Shown in pieces: positions 18,548 to 28,367 of a stretch of DNA of 53,114 nucleotides. A program made the position numbers and the translations under genes. A model generated the notes under the pieces. It was given only the letters and a program-made list of their open reading frames with translations. It was not told where the DNA came from and made no database searches. Location: assembly GCA_902780395.1 (NCBI GenBank), contig CACZFH010000019.1:1-53114 (forward strand). Reading direction: 5' to 3'. Numbering within the stretch: position 1 is the stretch's first letter; each line of letters opens with the position of its first letter. Source of the DNA: an uncultured Erysipelotrichaceae bacterium. GTDB lineage: Bacteria > Bacillota_I > Bacilli_A > RF39 > UBA660.

Positions 18548-18573
18548 AAAAAGTCCATATTTATGGGCTTTTT
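18548..18573 (+). terminator. Terminator after rpsI
   Basis: AAAAGTCCATA-ttta-TGGGCTTTTTCT: 8-bp stem (one G-U) with a T run, 8 bp after the stop. Confidence 0.82.
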
Positions 18574-18576
18574 CTA

Positions 18577-18652
18577 TGCCTAAATATAGATAATATGAGC
18601 TTTTTAGAGACCATAATCTACATCTTCGTAATCTATATACTTATCTTAGGCA
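18577..18652. repeat. Imperfect 76-nt stem-loop between rpsI and the hydrolase gene
   Basis: TGCCTAA-ATATAGAT (18577-18591) faces ATCTATAT (18631-18638) and TTAGGCA (18646-18652), giving a 15-bp stem broken by a 7-base bulge. It lies just after a terminator and before the next promoter and codes for nothing visible. It could be a small RNA or an old insertion footprint. Confidence 0.35.
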
Positions 18653-18692
18653 AGTAAAACCATCTAAGAAAACAAATTAAAAACATATATGA

Positions 18693-18698
18693 TATAAT
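18693..18698 (+). promoter_or_regulatory. Extended -10 of the hydrolase gene
   Basis: TGATATAAT (TG at 18690-18691), 18 bp before the ATG. Confidence 0.6.
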
Positions 18699-18716
18699 TA
18701 TATTGGAGGAGATATA

Positions 18717-19580
18717 ATGAAACAAGAGTTAGTTAGAATCAATTCAATTGATAATATAGAACAGCCGGGTATATTATATAGTCCTAATAATGACACTAAT
18801 AAGATAGTTATTCATGTTCATGGGCTGAATGGTAATTTTTATGAAAACAGGTTTATAGATATACTTGCAAAATCATATACAGACAATAATTATGCATTTT
18901 TAACATTTAACAATAGAGGTAGAGATTTTATAACAGAATTGCTTAAAGGCAATGATTTTACTATTATTGGCGGAAGTTTAGAAAGATTTAAAGATTGTAT
19001 ACTAGATATAGATGGAATAGTAAATTGGATAAAAAATAAAGGATACAATGAGATAATTCTAGAAGGTCATAGTTATGGTTGCAATAAAGTTTTATATTAC
19101 TATAATCATAAAAAAAGTGATAGTATTAAAAAAATAGTTTTACTGTCACCATGCGATATCCCATCGGAAGGAAAAAAGTTTTTAAGTAAAGAAGAATATG
19201 AAAAGACAAAAAGTGATTCGACAAGGTTAGTACAAGAAGGCAAAGAGAGTGTTTTAATAGATTTTCCTGTTATGGCAAATGGAAAAATTGCAGCCGGAAC
19301 ATATTATTATGACTTTTTACCTGGTGGTGAAAATGATTTTATTAGATATGATGATGGTGTAAATGGAAAAAGTGAAATTCTAAATAGTATAGATATCCCT
19401 ACATTAGTAATATTTGGAGATGTAGATGAATGTGTTTTAACGCAGCCAATTGATATAGTTAAAGAGTATTTAACTAATAATATAAATGATTGTAATATTC
19501 AAATTATTGAAGGTGCTGATCATTTATATTCTGGAAGATATGAAGATTTAGGTAAAGTAATTAAGAAACATATGAAGTAA
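18717..19580 (+). CDS. Alpha/beta hydrolase
   Basis: 287 aa. The nucleophile elbow GHSYG (about residue 117), the acid in FGDVDEC and the histidine in GADHLYSGR form the expected catalytic triad; HVHGLNGNF near the N-terminus fits the oxyanion loop. No signal peptide, so cytosolic. Substrate unknown; DUF1749-like or acyl-ester hydrolases are possible. GGAGG upstream of ATG. A single-gene unit. Confidence 0.85.
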   Translation: MKQELVRINSIDNIEQPGILYSPNNDTNKIVIHVHGLNGNFYENRFIDILAKSYTDNNYAFLTFNNRGRDFITELLKGNDFTIIGGSLERFKDCILDIDGIVNWIKNKGYNEIILEGHSYGCNKVLYYYNHKKSDSIKKIVLLSPCDIPSEGKKFLSKEEYEKTKSDSTRLVQEGKESVLIDFPVMANGKIAAGTYYYDFLPGGENDFIRYDDGVNGKSEILNSIDIPTLVIFGDVDECVLTQPIDIVKEYLTNNINDCNIQIIEGADHLYSGRYEDLGKVIKKHMK

Positions 19581-19721
19581 TATAACGTAGTAAGATAATT
19601 ATTTATTACTACTAAGTGCATGAAAGGCTTGTTATATAGGCTAAAGATTGCCCATAAACCACCATAAATAAAGGAAAGTTTACAAAGAAAAATGTGATAT
19701 AAATACCTTAGGAGGAGCAAT

Positions 19722-20405
19722 ATGAGTGAACACAATATAAAAACAATCAATATGTATAATAATGGAGGCGCTATTGAATATATAAAACACAGTGAAATAG
19801 ATCCAGAAACTGATAAATGGGATAGACTATTTAAATATGTAGAAAATAGTCTCAAAAAAGATAAAACAAAGATAATAATTGAATTTGGTAGTGGCAAAGG
19901 AGAAATAGCTATAAAGCTTCAAAACGCAGGTTATGATGTTATATCCTCAGATACCGTTGATGTTTTTCTAGATGAAGAAGAAAAGCAAGGGATTAAGCAA
20001 ATAAAAAAATACAATTTTTTAGTAGATAATTTTAATGAAGTTTTTGATTTAAAGGCAGATTTAATAATATCTTGGCGTAATCCTCATCTCGATATGGATG
20101 ATATGAAAAAACTCTTTAATGTTGTCTATGATGCATTAACAGATAATGGTTTGTTTATTATAAACTTTCAAAATGCTGAAGTTCATCCAGATGCTAAAAT
20201 ACTACCAAACGGAACAAAGTATGAGTATAAAATACTACCTGATAAAAAAACCAAAGAAGAAAGATTTTATGCTTATTATAGTAAAGAAGACATTGAACAA
20301 TTAAGAAAAGATTTGTTTGACATAGAAGAATATCATAATGAAGGTGGAAAAGAAGCAAAAAACTGGCATGTTTTAACATTGAAAAAAAATAGAATTCTAC
20401 ACTAG
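19722..20405 (+). CDS. SAM-dependent class I methyltransferase
   Basis: 227 aa. Motif I IIEFGSGKGEIAIKLQNAGYDVISSD (about residues 50-75) and later ADLIISWRNPHLDM and ALTDNGLFIINFQNAE strands match a Rossmann methyltransferase of the UbiE/Methyltransf_11 type. Substrate unknown. AGGAGG precedes the ATG. Its stop lies inside its own terminator hairpin. Confidence 0.82.
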   Translation: MSEHNIKTINMYNNGGAIEYIKHSEIDPETDKWDRLFKYVENSLKKDKTKIIIEFGSGKGEIAIKLQNAGYDVISSDTVDVFLDEEEKQGIKQIKKYNFLVDNFNEVFDLKADLIISWRNPHLDMDDMKKLFNVVYDALTDNGLFIINFQNAEVHPDAKILPNGTKYEYKILPDKKTKEERFYAYYSKEDIEQLRKDLFDIEEYHNEGGKEAKNWHVLTLKKNRILH

Positions 20406-20417
20406 TAGAATTCTTTT
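20390..20417 (+). terminator. Terminator overlapping the methyltransferase stop
   Basis: AGAATTCTAC-acta-GTAGAATTCT followed by TTTA. The stop codon is within the loop and right arm. Confidence 0.75.
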
Positions 20418-20424
20418 ACTATGA

Positions 20425-20430
20425 TATAAT
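20425..20430 (+). promoter_or_regulatory. Extended -10 of the HIT gene
   Basis: TGATATAAT (TG at 20422-20423), directly behind the terminator and about 20 bp before the ATG. Confidence 0.6.
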
Positions 20431-20451
20431 TTTTAATAGGAAGTGAAAAAT

Positions 20452-20889
20452 ATGGAGCTATATGAGAGTAATAACTGGAAAGTTGTATTTGTAGATTGGT
20501 GTCAAGAGTTTGTAGGAAATTGTATTATTTCAAGTAAAAAAGAATCATTAAGTGATTTAACAGAAGACGAATGGCAAGAACTAGGAAGATTAGAAAAAGA
20601 ATTAGAAAGAGTTTCAAAAAAACTATTTAATGCCACTATGTTTAATTTTGCCTGTCTAATGAATAACGCTTATAGAGATAACGAAAAACCTCATGTTCAT
20701 TTTCACTTTATTCCTAGGTACAAAAATGAATTAAAAATATTCAATAAGATATATAAAGACAGACACTTTGGCTACAATTTTTGGAAATGGTCATTAAGTA
20801 AAATAAAATGTCAAAAAGATATTTTTAGTCAAGAAGAAAAAGCCAAAATATTTGAACTGATGAAAAATGAATTTACAATATTAGTATAA
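20452..20889 (+). CDS. HIT-family protein
   Basis: 145 aa. The histidine triad HVHFHFIPRY (KPHVHFHF) lies near residue 83, as in HIT nucleotide hydrolases and transferases, which act on nucleotide-phosphate linkages. I use ATG 20452 after AGGAAGTG rather than the in-frame GTG at 20443. First of several small enzyme genes in a row on this strand; nothing in the sequence ties them into one pathway. Confidence 0.78.
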   Translation: MELYESNNWKVVFVDWCQEFVGNCIISSKKESLSDLTEDEWQELGRLEKELERVSKKLFNATMFNFACLMNNAYRDNEKPHVHFHFIPRYKNELKIFNKIYKDRHFGYNFWKWSLSKIKCQKDIFSQEEKAKIFELMKNEFTILV

Positions 20890-20930
20890 TAATACTAAAA
20901 AAGTAGAATAATCATATAAAAGGAGTTAAT

Positions 20931-21503
20931 ATGGATAATGTTATAATTAGAAAAGCTCACCCAGAAGAAGCTGAAACTATTATTGATATAAATATCGAAG
21001 TATGGAATAGTACCTATAAAGGATTAATTCCTCAAGAGATAATTGATAAACTTCAGTCAAAAGATAATAATAGAATAGAGAGTATGAAGCAAAGAATTCA
21101 GAATAGGCAAAATATAATAGTTGCAGAAATTAATGGCAAAATAATAGGATATAATTCTTTCGGACCATCGAATGATGAAAAATATCATGATTCAGGCCAA
21201 ATATATGCTGGTTATATTTTAAAAGAATATCAAGGACTAGGAATTGGCCGAAAAATAGCATTAGCATGCATGACAGAACTCCAAGAAAAAGGATACCACA
21301 CCCTAATAACAAAATGTTTAGAAAATAATCCTTTTAATTCATTCCATAAATCTTTAGGCGGAATATATATGGGGAAAGATTCTTTTGACCCAATGGGTCT
21401 ACACGTTGGAATGGAAAATGTCTATTACCATGATAACCTCGAAAAAAGTATTGAATTAAATAAAAAGAAATTAGAAATCAAGAGTGAACAAAAAACTCTC
21501 TAA
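20931..21503 (+). CDS. GNAT-family N-acetyltransferase
   Basis: 190 aa. The acetyl-CoA-binding motif A is YILKEYQGLGIGRKIALACM (about residues 97-116, Q/RxxGxG/A form). The N-terminus IIRKAHPEEAETIIDINIEVWNSTYKGLIP is the usual GNAT start. Substrate unknown. AAGGAG before the ATG. Confidence 0.87.
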   Translation: MDNVIIRKAHPEEAETIIDINIEVWNSTYKGLIPQEIIDKLQSKDNNRIESMKQRIQNRQNIIVAEINGKIIGYNSFGPSNDEKYHDSGQIYAGYILKEYQGLGIGRKIALACMTELQEKGYHTLITKCLENNPFNSFHKSLGGIYMGKDSFDPMGLHVGMENVYYHDNLEKSIELNKKKLEIKSEQKTL

Positions 21504-21519
21504 ATAATAGGAGACTTAT

Positions 21520-22002
21520 ATGAAGATTTATATAATAGGTCCCCCAGGATCTGGTAAAACAACATTATCAAAAATACTGGAAAACAAGTATCATACAAAA
21601 GCCTATGAATTAGACTGCATAGTACATGATGATTTTGATCATCATCAAAAAAGATCAAGCCAAGATATTACAAACAGATTTAATCAAATAATAAAACAAA
21701 ATAATTGGATTATTGAAGACGTTGGAAGAGATATTTTTAATGAAGGTTTAAAAGAAGCCGACAAAATATATTACTTAAAAATATCAAAAAAAGTAATAAT
21801 GATAAGAGTAATAAAAAGATGGATTAAGCAAAGACTTGGAAAAGAGCCTTATAATTATCATCCTACTTTTTATCAATTATATGACATGATAAAAGTGGTC
21901 AACAAATATTATAAAAAAGAGAAAGAAAAAATCAAAAAAATAGAAGAATATCCTGATAAAGTAATATACTTAACAAATAAAGAAATAAAATCCCTAGAAT
22001 AG
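21520..22002 (+). CDS. P-loop kinase of the topology-modulation/adenylate kinase-like group
   Basis: 160 aa. Walker A GPPGSGKTTLSK is at the N-terminus (residues 7-18); a short lid-like basic region follows (VIKRWIKQRLGKEPYNY). Resembles FlaR-type or gluconate-kinase-like proteins that phosphorylate small molecules. Substrate unknown. It ends in its own terminator. Confidence 0.78.
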   Translation: MKIYIIGPPGSGKTTLSKILENKYHTKAYELDCIVHDDFDHHQKRSSQDITNRFNQIIKQNNWIIEDVGRDIFNEGLKEADKIYYLKISKKVIMIRVIKRWIKQRLGKEPYNYHPTFYQLYDMIKVVNKYYKKEKEKIKKIEEYPDKVIYLTNKEIKSLE

Positions 22003-22012
22003 GGATTTTTAT
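21988..22012 (+). terminator. Terminator overlapping the kinase stop
   Basis: AAATCCCT-agaat-AGGGATTTTTAT; the TAG stop is in the loop. Confidence 0.72.
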
Positions 22013-22046
22013 ATAGTAAAAGCATATTATTAATAAGGAGGAAAAA

Positions 22047-22352
22047 ATGATTTATTTTGAATTATTAAGAAACTTATTAGGAATATCCATTGTAGTAGGT
22101 TCTATTACTTGCACATTTGTTCAAAAAACCAAGATATTATTTAATAGTAGTAAATATTTAATGGTTTATTCCTTTATCATCAACAGTATTGCTGGAGTAT
22201 TCTTCTGTATTAGCTTTACCAATATTAGTTTTCCACAAAGTCTGTGGATAGGATTATTTTCTTTTATTGGAGCAGATTCACTATATAAATCTTTAGAAGG
22301 CCGGATAGCTTCTTATTCAAAACTAAAAGGAAATGATAATTCATCAACCTAA
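22047..22352 (+). CDS. Small three-helix membrane protein
   Basis: 101 aa with about three hydrophobic helices (residues 8-27, 37-59, 65-82). Not recognised with certainty; the general layout resembles small holins or small accessory membrane proteins. AAGGAGG upstream. Its end overlaps the converging ZIP gene by 9 bp. Confidence 0.6.
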   Translation: MIYFELLRNLLGISIVVGSITCTFVQKTKILFNSSKYLMVYSFIINSIAGVFFCISFTNISFPQSLWIGLFSFIGADSLYKSLEGRIASYSKLKGNDNSST

Positions 22353-23153
22353 GACAATTTCCAATACCATCATAATAGCAAAACCAATCATTACCATAAA
22401 TGAGAATAAATTTCTCTTTTTTTGTTGGAGTAGTTCAGGTAATAATTCCATTAATACAACAAATATCATAGCTCCTGCAGTAAAAGACATTATAAAAGGA
22501 AGCAATACTTGGACACTAGTAACTAACATAGCTCCCAATACCGCAAAAATAGGTTCAACAATTGCACTTAAGCTACCTAGCAGAAAAGATTTTCTTAAAG
22601 TAAATCCATCTTTATAAAGGGGTAAACTAATAGCACTTCCTTCTGGAAAATTTTGAATAGCAATTCCTATAGTTAAACAAATAGCAGATAATAAAGCCAC
22701 CATACCATTTCTAGCAAAAAGAATAGAGCCATAAGCAACTCCTAATACTAAACCTTCAGGTATATTATGAAGAGTAATAGAAGAAAAAAGTAAAATAGCC
22801 CTCTTCAAATGAGTGGGAAAAGAATAATGACAAGATAAAAAATCAATAAAAGAATCTCCACCATATAAAAATAGCCCACCTATTATAAAACCAGAAGAGA
22901 CAATAAACCAAGTATGAAATAAATAATCATTAGCAATCTCAATAGCAGGATTTAATAATGAAAAGAAAGAAGCCGAAATCATAATACCCGCAGATAATGC
23001 TAACATAATATTTAAAATACTAGAATTCATTTTTTTAAATAAAAGCACTAAAGCAGAACCTATCAAAGTAATCAAAAAAGTAAAGCATCCAGCCAAAAAG
23101 GCTAAAAAGACTGGATGAACAGATAATAAAAAAGAAAGCATATTTCTCACCAA
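22344..23153 (-). CDS. ZIP-family metal (zinc) transporter
   Basis: 269 aa, about eight membrane helices. The two metal-binding helices are visible as HNIPEGLVLGVAYG and QNFPEGSAISLPLY, the HNxPEG-type motifs of bacterial ZIP/GufA transporters that take up zinc or other divalent metals. The second motif has Gln-Asn in place of His-Asn or Glu-Asn. Minus strand; ends inside the converging small membrane gene. Confidence 0.9.
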   Translation of the reverse strand: MVRNMLSFLLSVHPVFLAFLAGCFTFLITLIGSALVLLFKKMNSSILNIMLALSAGIMISASFFSLLNPAIEIANDYLFHTWFIVSSGFIIGGLFLYGGDSFIDFLSCHYSFPTHLKRAILLFSSITLHNIPEGLVLGVAYGSILFARNGMVALLSAICLTIGIAIQNFPEGSAISLPLYKDGFTLRKSFLLGSLSAIVEPIFAVLGAMLVTSVQVLLPFIMSFTAGAMIFVVLMELLPELLQQKKRNLFSFMVMIGFAIMMVLEIVLG

Positions 23154-23196
23154 TATATCCTATGTTAATAATAAAAAAAAGTTAAAAAAAAAAGAT

Positions 23197-23637
23197 TTAT
23201 TTTTGAAAATCTTTTTTCTTAAGATATTGCTTTTTAATAGAATTTTTCTTTTCTAGTTCTTTTATATCTTCTCTTATGAATTGATTATCAATAGCAAAGT
23301 CACGTCTATTTAAGCATTCCATTAGTGATTCAAAATTTCCTAAGAAATAAGAATCTTCTGATAGTTGAAGCCCAATAACACAGTCACTACCAATAGAATA
23401 ACTATCATCTAATTCTCCTATAATACATTCCTTTCCTTCAATACAATTATTATCATCAAATACTAGAATTAATGGATAATGCTCTTCATCAATTAATACA
23501 AAGTTATCAATAATAGTTGAATTATTGTAGTCTTGTAAGAATAATTGATTTCCTTTCTCAAAAACTGGATAAATATCATTAGGGTAAGTTGGATATAAAA
23601 ACATTGCCCCAAATAAATTATATTTTTCTTTTGCCAT
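23197..23637 (-). CDS. Uncharacterised acidic protein, 146 aa
   Basis: No family recognised. Soluble, mostly beta-strand-like at the N-terminus, with a basic helical C-terminal tail. TGGGAGGTCGAG lies before the ATG. It is divergent from essC with about 150 bp between the starts, so it might share regulation with the secretion locus, but nothing more supports that. Confidence 0.6.
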   Translation of the reverse strand: MAKEKYNLFGAMFLYPTYPNDIYPVFEKGNQLFLQDYNNSTIIDNFVLIDEEHYPLILVFDDNNCIEGKECIIGELDDSYSIGSDCVIGLQLSEDSYFLGNFESLMECLNRRDFAIDNQFIREDIKELEKKNSIKKQYLKKKDFQK

Positions 23638-23721
23638 CGGCTCGACCTCCCAAGTTCATTATATCATCGATATAATAATTGAACAATAGTATAAAAACAT
23701 AATAAAAACAAAGAAAGATTA

Positions 23722-23750
23722 TTGTAAAATACTATAAAAAAAGCTATAAT
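23722..23750 (+). promoter_or_regulatory. Promoter of the EssC operon
   Basis: TTGTAA (23722-23727), 17-bp spacer, TATAAT (23745-23750), 37 bp before the GTG start. Confidence 0.65.
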
Positions 23751-23786
23751 TATGTATATAATTAGAAGAATACGGGGTGATATCTA

Positions 23787-26700
23787 GTGATTGTAAGATT
23801 AATCAAAAAGAGAAATATCTATAGCTTTACTTTGCCTTCTGAAATATCTGGAAATTACTGGATAACCGATACGGATTATTTTGGAAATGAACGAAACCTA
23901 ATCAACGTAGAAGAATATCAAGGTGAATGGAAAATAAAAAGTGACTTTGAAACAAAGATAATGTCAGGGGATAAAATAGTAGAGTCTGCTATTTTAAGAA
24001 ACCATAGTGTGTTCTTTTTAAAAATTAATACAGATAATGAATATGTCATTTTATATTGTTCGCCATCTAAAGAAAATGAGTGGTTAAAACTAAAAGTTGA
24101 AAATCAAAAAGAATTATTAATTGGTACAGATAATAGAGCAGGAATCTATTATAATTATCCATTAGTATCAAGACAACAAGCAAGATTATTATATAATAAT
24201 GGTATTTGGATAATTCAAGATTTAAATAGTAAATATGGAACATATGTAAATAATGAAGCAGTCTCAACAAAACAATTAGAATATGGAGATATTATTTTCA
24301 TAATGGGATTAAGAATAATAGTAATGAAAGATTCTTTAATTATGAATACTGTTCCTAACTTTTTAAAGATTAATTGGGAAAACTTTAAAAAATTAGAACC
24401 TATTATTCAGAAACAAACAGAATTTGATAATCCAGATGAAGAAGGAATAGAATTTTTTAAAGAGGATGATTACTTTTATAGAGCTCCTAGATTTAAAACA
24501 GGTATAGAAGATTGTGATATTACTATTGATCCTCCACCAGGAATAGAAGAAGAGGACAAGACACCATTAATTTATACAATTGGACCAATGTTAACAATGG
24601 GTATGATGTCTATGATGACAGGTTATACCGCCTTAATAGGAGTGCTTAATGGAACAACAGATTTAGGACCAGCACTACCAACATTAATAATGTCTGGAGC
24701 TATGTTAACAACAATGATACTATGGCCAACTCTCCAAAGAGGATTTCAGAGAAAACAAAAAAAGAAAAAAGCTGCTGAAAGGCTAACAAAATATACAGCT
24801 TATTTAGAATCTAAAAAAGATAGTATTCAAACAGAAATGAGAATTCAAAGACAAATATTAATTGATAACTATCTACCACTTCCTCAAATAAAAGATATTA
24901 TATATCAAAAGAAACGAAACTTGTGGGAAAGAGAATTAGATCAAGAAGATTTTTTAGATTTAAGATTAGGAGTAGGATCAACCGAATTAAGAGGACAGAT
25001 TAATGCTCCAGAACAACATTTTTCCTTAGTAGATGATGAATTGTTACAAGAAGTATATAACGTTGGAGCAACTTCCAGAATATTAGAAAATGTTCCAATT
25101 TCCTTAAACTTTATTCAGCATAACATAGTTGCAATCATTGGTAACGCTGTAAACAAAAAGCAATTCATTGATGGTTTACTATTACAAACATTGGCTTATC
25201 ACAGTTATGAAGACTTAAAAATAATCATCTTAACCAATGAACAAAATAAGAGTAATTGGGAATACTTAAAAATATCTCCCCATAACTGGAGTAATAACCG
25301 CGCAATAAGATATTTTGCCACAAACATAGATGAAGCAAAAGAAATATCTCTAGAACTAGAAAAAGAAATGCAACAAAGAAAGTTCAAAGATAATAATGGA
25401 AAAATGGAGTATAGTACCATAGATTATCATAAATATAAACCATACTTTTTAATCATAACAGATGACTATAAACTAGTAAGAGATATTGAATTAGTAAAAG
25501 ATGTCTGTGAAATGCCAATAAATTATGGATTCAGTTTAATAGTAGTTAGCCCTAGATTAGTAAATATTCCAAATGAATGTAAAACATTTATTAGTGTTGG
25601 AGATCAAAAATCAGGAATATTTGAAACAGAATTAGTATCTAACAAACAAAAAGAGTTTGTAGCAGATTTTAATCCAACTCTTAATATGCAAGAATGTTGT
25701 AAAATATTAGCAAATATACCAATTGATATTGCCAAAGAAAATAGAACATTACCAAATAGCTTATCTTTCCTAGAAATGTATAATGTTGGTATGGTAGAAC
25801 AATTAAATATATTAAATCGTTGGAAAAATAATGATCCAACCAAGACGTTACAAGTACCAGTAGGAATAGATAAATCAAGAGAATTATTCAAATTAGATTT
25901 ACATGAAAAAGCTCATGGTCCCCATGGCTTAATAGCAGGTATGACTGGTTCTGGTAAATCAGAATTTATTATTACTTATATTTTATCAATGGCCTTAAAT
26001 TATCATCCATATGAAGTATCATTTGTATTGATTGATTATAAAGGTGGAGGTCTAACTGGAGCTTTTGAAAACAAAGAGACTGGTATAAAATTACCTCACT
26101 TAGCAGGAACTATTACAAACTTAGATACTGTAGAAATGAATCGTTCCTTAGCATCTATTCAATCAGAATTAAGAAAAAGACAAAGAATCTTTAATGAAGC
26201 TAGAGATAAATTAGATGAGAGTACAATTGATATATATAAATATCAAAGCCTATTTCGTAGAGGCTTAGTAGATAAACCGGTATCACATCTATTCATAATA
26301 TCTGATGAGTTTGCTGAATTAAAAGACCAAAGACCAGAATTTATGGAACAATTAATTTCTACTGCTCGTATTGGACGTTCTCTAGGAGTTCACCTAATCT
26401 TAGCAACTCAAAAACCTAGTGGAGTAGTAAATGATCAAATATGGTCAAACTCAAAGTTTAGAGTATGTTTGAAGGTACAAGATAAATCAGATAGTATGGA
26501 TATGATTAAATGTCCAGATGCTGCTGAAATCAAAACAACCGGTCGTTTCTTCTTACAAGTTGGATATAATGAATTATTTGCAATGGGTCAAGCAGCTTGG
26601 ACAGGAGCACAATATTATCCAACAGAAAAAAGGAAAAAGAAAGTTGATCAATCAATTAATATTGTTGATAATGTTGGAAATATTATTAAATCGTTGGATA

Positions 26701-28355
26701 CTAAACAAAATGAAGTAGTTTTAGAATCCAAAGGAGAAGAGATAACCAATATTATCAAGTATATAGTAGACCAAGCTCAAAAAGAAAATGTTAAAATTGA
26801 ACAACTATGGTTAGACAGAATTCCAGATGTTATTTATATTGATAAATTAAAAGAAAAATATCATTATAAGGCAGAAAAGAATATTATTAATCCAATTATT
26901 GGTGAATATGACGATCCTGATAATCAAGCTCAGAATTTATTAACACTACCTTTATCCCAAGATGGAAATACTATTATATATGGATCAGCAGGTTGTGGAA
27001 AAGAATTAATGTTATCAAGTATCATCTATTCATGCATATCTACTCATGACTCAAAAGAAGTTAATTTCTATATCTTAGACTTTGGTGCCGAAACCCTAAC
27101 CATGTTTAAAGATGCTCCTCATGTTGGAGAAGTAATGTTATCAACAGATAGTGAAAAGATTAATAATGTATTTAAAATGGTATCTGGTATTATGGAAGAA
27201 AGGAAAAAAATATTTGTAGATTACAATGGTTCTTATGATTTTTACATAAATCATGGAGGTAAACAAATTCCATTAATTTGTATTATTATAAACAATGTAG
27301 AAGCCTTCATGGAAACCTATCCTGACTATGAGGATTTGATAGGGCAAATGACAAGAGATTGTTTAAGATATGGAATACTATTTATTTTATCTACTAATGG
27401 ACCAAATACTATAAGATATCGTTTAAGACAAAACTTTAAACAAAATGTCGTACTACAATTTAATGATCCTATGGATTATTCTTCAGTATTACCAGGAGTA
27501 AGAAAGAAAGAGCCATCTAAAGTATATGGTCGAGGAATGATTCAATTAGATGGAATATATGAATTCCAAACAGCTTACCCATATGTAGAAGAAAAAATAT
27601 CAGATTATATTAAAACAATTTCTACTAAACTAAATGATATATGTACTTATAAAGCTCAAAGAATTCCTATTCTTCCAGATATAGTAAATAGAGATTTTGT
27701 AAAAGATTATTTATCTCACTTAAATACAATACCTGTAGGAGTTGAAAAAGAAACTTTAGAGATAGCAACAATCAATTTAAAAGATAAGCCTATTTATACT
27801 ATAACAGGAGAAGATATTTCAACTGAAACAGAGTTTATTAAATCTATTATCCATAATTCACTAAAAGTAGATAATACAGAATGCATTATAATGGATGTTA
27901 ATGGTATATTAGGAAAAATGTCAGAAGAAAAAATTACTTATGATCAAGATACATGTGAAAAAGCTATTGATAAATTAAGAAATGAGGTATTTGATAATAA
28001 TCAAGAAAAAACAATATTGTGTTTCATTACAAATGTCAATGCTTTATTTGGAAAAATTGGTTCTTCAGAAAAATTAAAACTTACGGATTTAATCGGAACT
28101 GGTATTAAAAACGGTAATATTAGATTTATTCTAGTAGATAGCATCGATGGTATTAAAGCTATCAATTTTGAAACATGGTTTAAAACTGGAGCTGATTTAT
28201 CAGAAGGTATTTGGTTAGGAAATGGTATATCTAATCAATTTACACTAAAAGTAACAACAAATTCAAGGTTATTAAGAGCCGAAGTATCTCCAGGATTTGG
28301 CTATATAATCAAAAAAGGTAAGGCATCTCTTATGAAATTAACATCAGATGAATAG
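23787..28355 (+). CDS. essC: Type VIIb secretion ATPase EssC (FHA-FHA-TM-FtsK/SpoIIIE)
   Basis: 1522 aa, full EssC length. Two FHA-like domains come first; the second (about 112-178) has the phosphopeptide-site pattern with VSRQQARL and NSKYGTYVN. Two membrane segments follow (about 259-315). Then come FtsK-type ATPase domains: D1 with an intact Walker A GMTGSGKS (718-725) and FVLIDYKGGG, D2 with GSAGCGKE (1066-1073; the S/T is Glu, so degenerate) and D3 with no P-loop (TITGEDISTETEF). EssC is the motor and substrate receptor of the Firmicutes T7SS at the membrane. GTG start after GGGGTGAT. Next come a YukD-like gene and two short helical genes; essA, essB and esaA are not nearby. Confidence 0.93.
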   Translation: MIVRLIKKRNIYSFTLPSEISGNYWITDTDYFGNERNLINVEEYQGEWKIKSDFETKIMSGDKIVESAILRNHSVFFLKINTDNEYVILYCSPSKENEWLKLKVENQKELLIGTDNRAGIYYNYPLVSRQQARLLYNNGIWIIQDLNSKYGTYVNNEAVSTKQLEYGDIIFIMGLRIIVMKDSLIMNTVPNFLKINWENFKKLEPIIQKQTEFDNPDEEGIEFFKEDDYFYRAPRFKTGIEDCDITIDPPPGIEEEDKTPLIYTIGPMLTMGMMSMMTGYTALIGVLNGTTDLGPALPTLIMSGAMLTTMILWPTLQRGFQRKQKKKKAAERLTKYTAYLESKKDSIQTEMRIQRQILIDNYLPLPQIKDIIYQKKRNLWERELDQEDFLDLRLGVGSTELRGQINAPEQHFSLVDDELLQEVYNVGATSRILENVPISLNFIQHNIVAIIGNAVNKKQFIDGLLLQTLAYHSYEDLKIIILTNEQNKSNWEYLKISPHNWSNNRAIRYFATNIDEAKEISLELEKEMQQRKFKDNNGKMEYSTIDYHKYKPYFLIITDDYKLVRDIELVKDVCEMPINYGFSLIVVSPRLVNIPNECKTFISVGDQKSGIFETELVSNKQKEFVADFNPTLNMQECCKILANIPIDIAKENRTLPNSLSFLEMYNVGMVEQLNILNRWKNNDPTKTLQVPVGIDKSRELFKLDLHEKAHGPHGLIAGMTGSGKSEFIITYILSMALNYHPYEVSFVLIDYKGGGLTGAFENKETGIKLPHLAGTITNLDTVEMNRSLASIQSELRKRQRIFNEARDKLDESTIDIYKYQSLFRRGLVDKPVSHLFIISDEFAELKDQRPEFMEQLISTARIGRSLGVHLILATQKPSGVVNDQIWSNSKFRVCLKVQDKSDSMDMIKCPDAAEIKTTGRFFLQVGYNELFAMGQAAWTGAQYYPTEKRKKKVDQSINIVDNVGNIIKSLDTKQNEVVLESKGEEITNIIKYIVDQAQKENVKIEQLWLDRIPDVIYIDKLKEKYHYKAEKNIINPIIGEYDDPDNQAQNLLTLPLSQDGNTIIYGSAGCGKELMLSSIIYSCISTHDSKEVNFYILDFGAETLTMFKDAPHVGEVMLSTDSEKINNVFKMVSGIMEERKKIFVDYNGSYDFYINHGGKQIPLICIIINNVEAFMETYPDYEDLIGQMTRDCLRYGILFILSTNGPNTIRYRLRQNFKQNVVLQFNDPMDYSSVLPGVRKKEPSKVYGRGMIQLDGIYEFQTAYPYVEEKISDYIKTISTKLNDICTYKAQRIPILPDIVNRDFVKDYLSHLNTIPVGVEKETLEIATINLKDKPIYTITGEDISTETEFIKSIIHNSLKVDNTECIIMDVNGILGKMSEEKITYDQDTCEKAIDKLRNEVFDNNQEKTILCFITNVNALFGKIGSSEKLKLTDLIGTGIKNGNIRFILVDSIDGIKAINFETWFKTGADLSEGIWLGNGISNQFTLKVTTNSRLLRAEVSPGFGYIIKKGKASLMKLTSDE

Positions 28356-28367
28356 GAGGAAATCATA

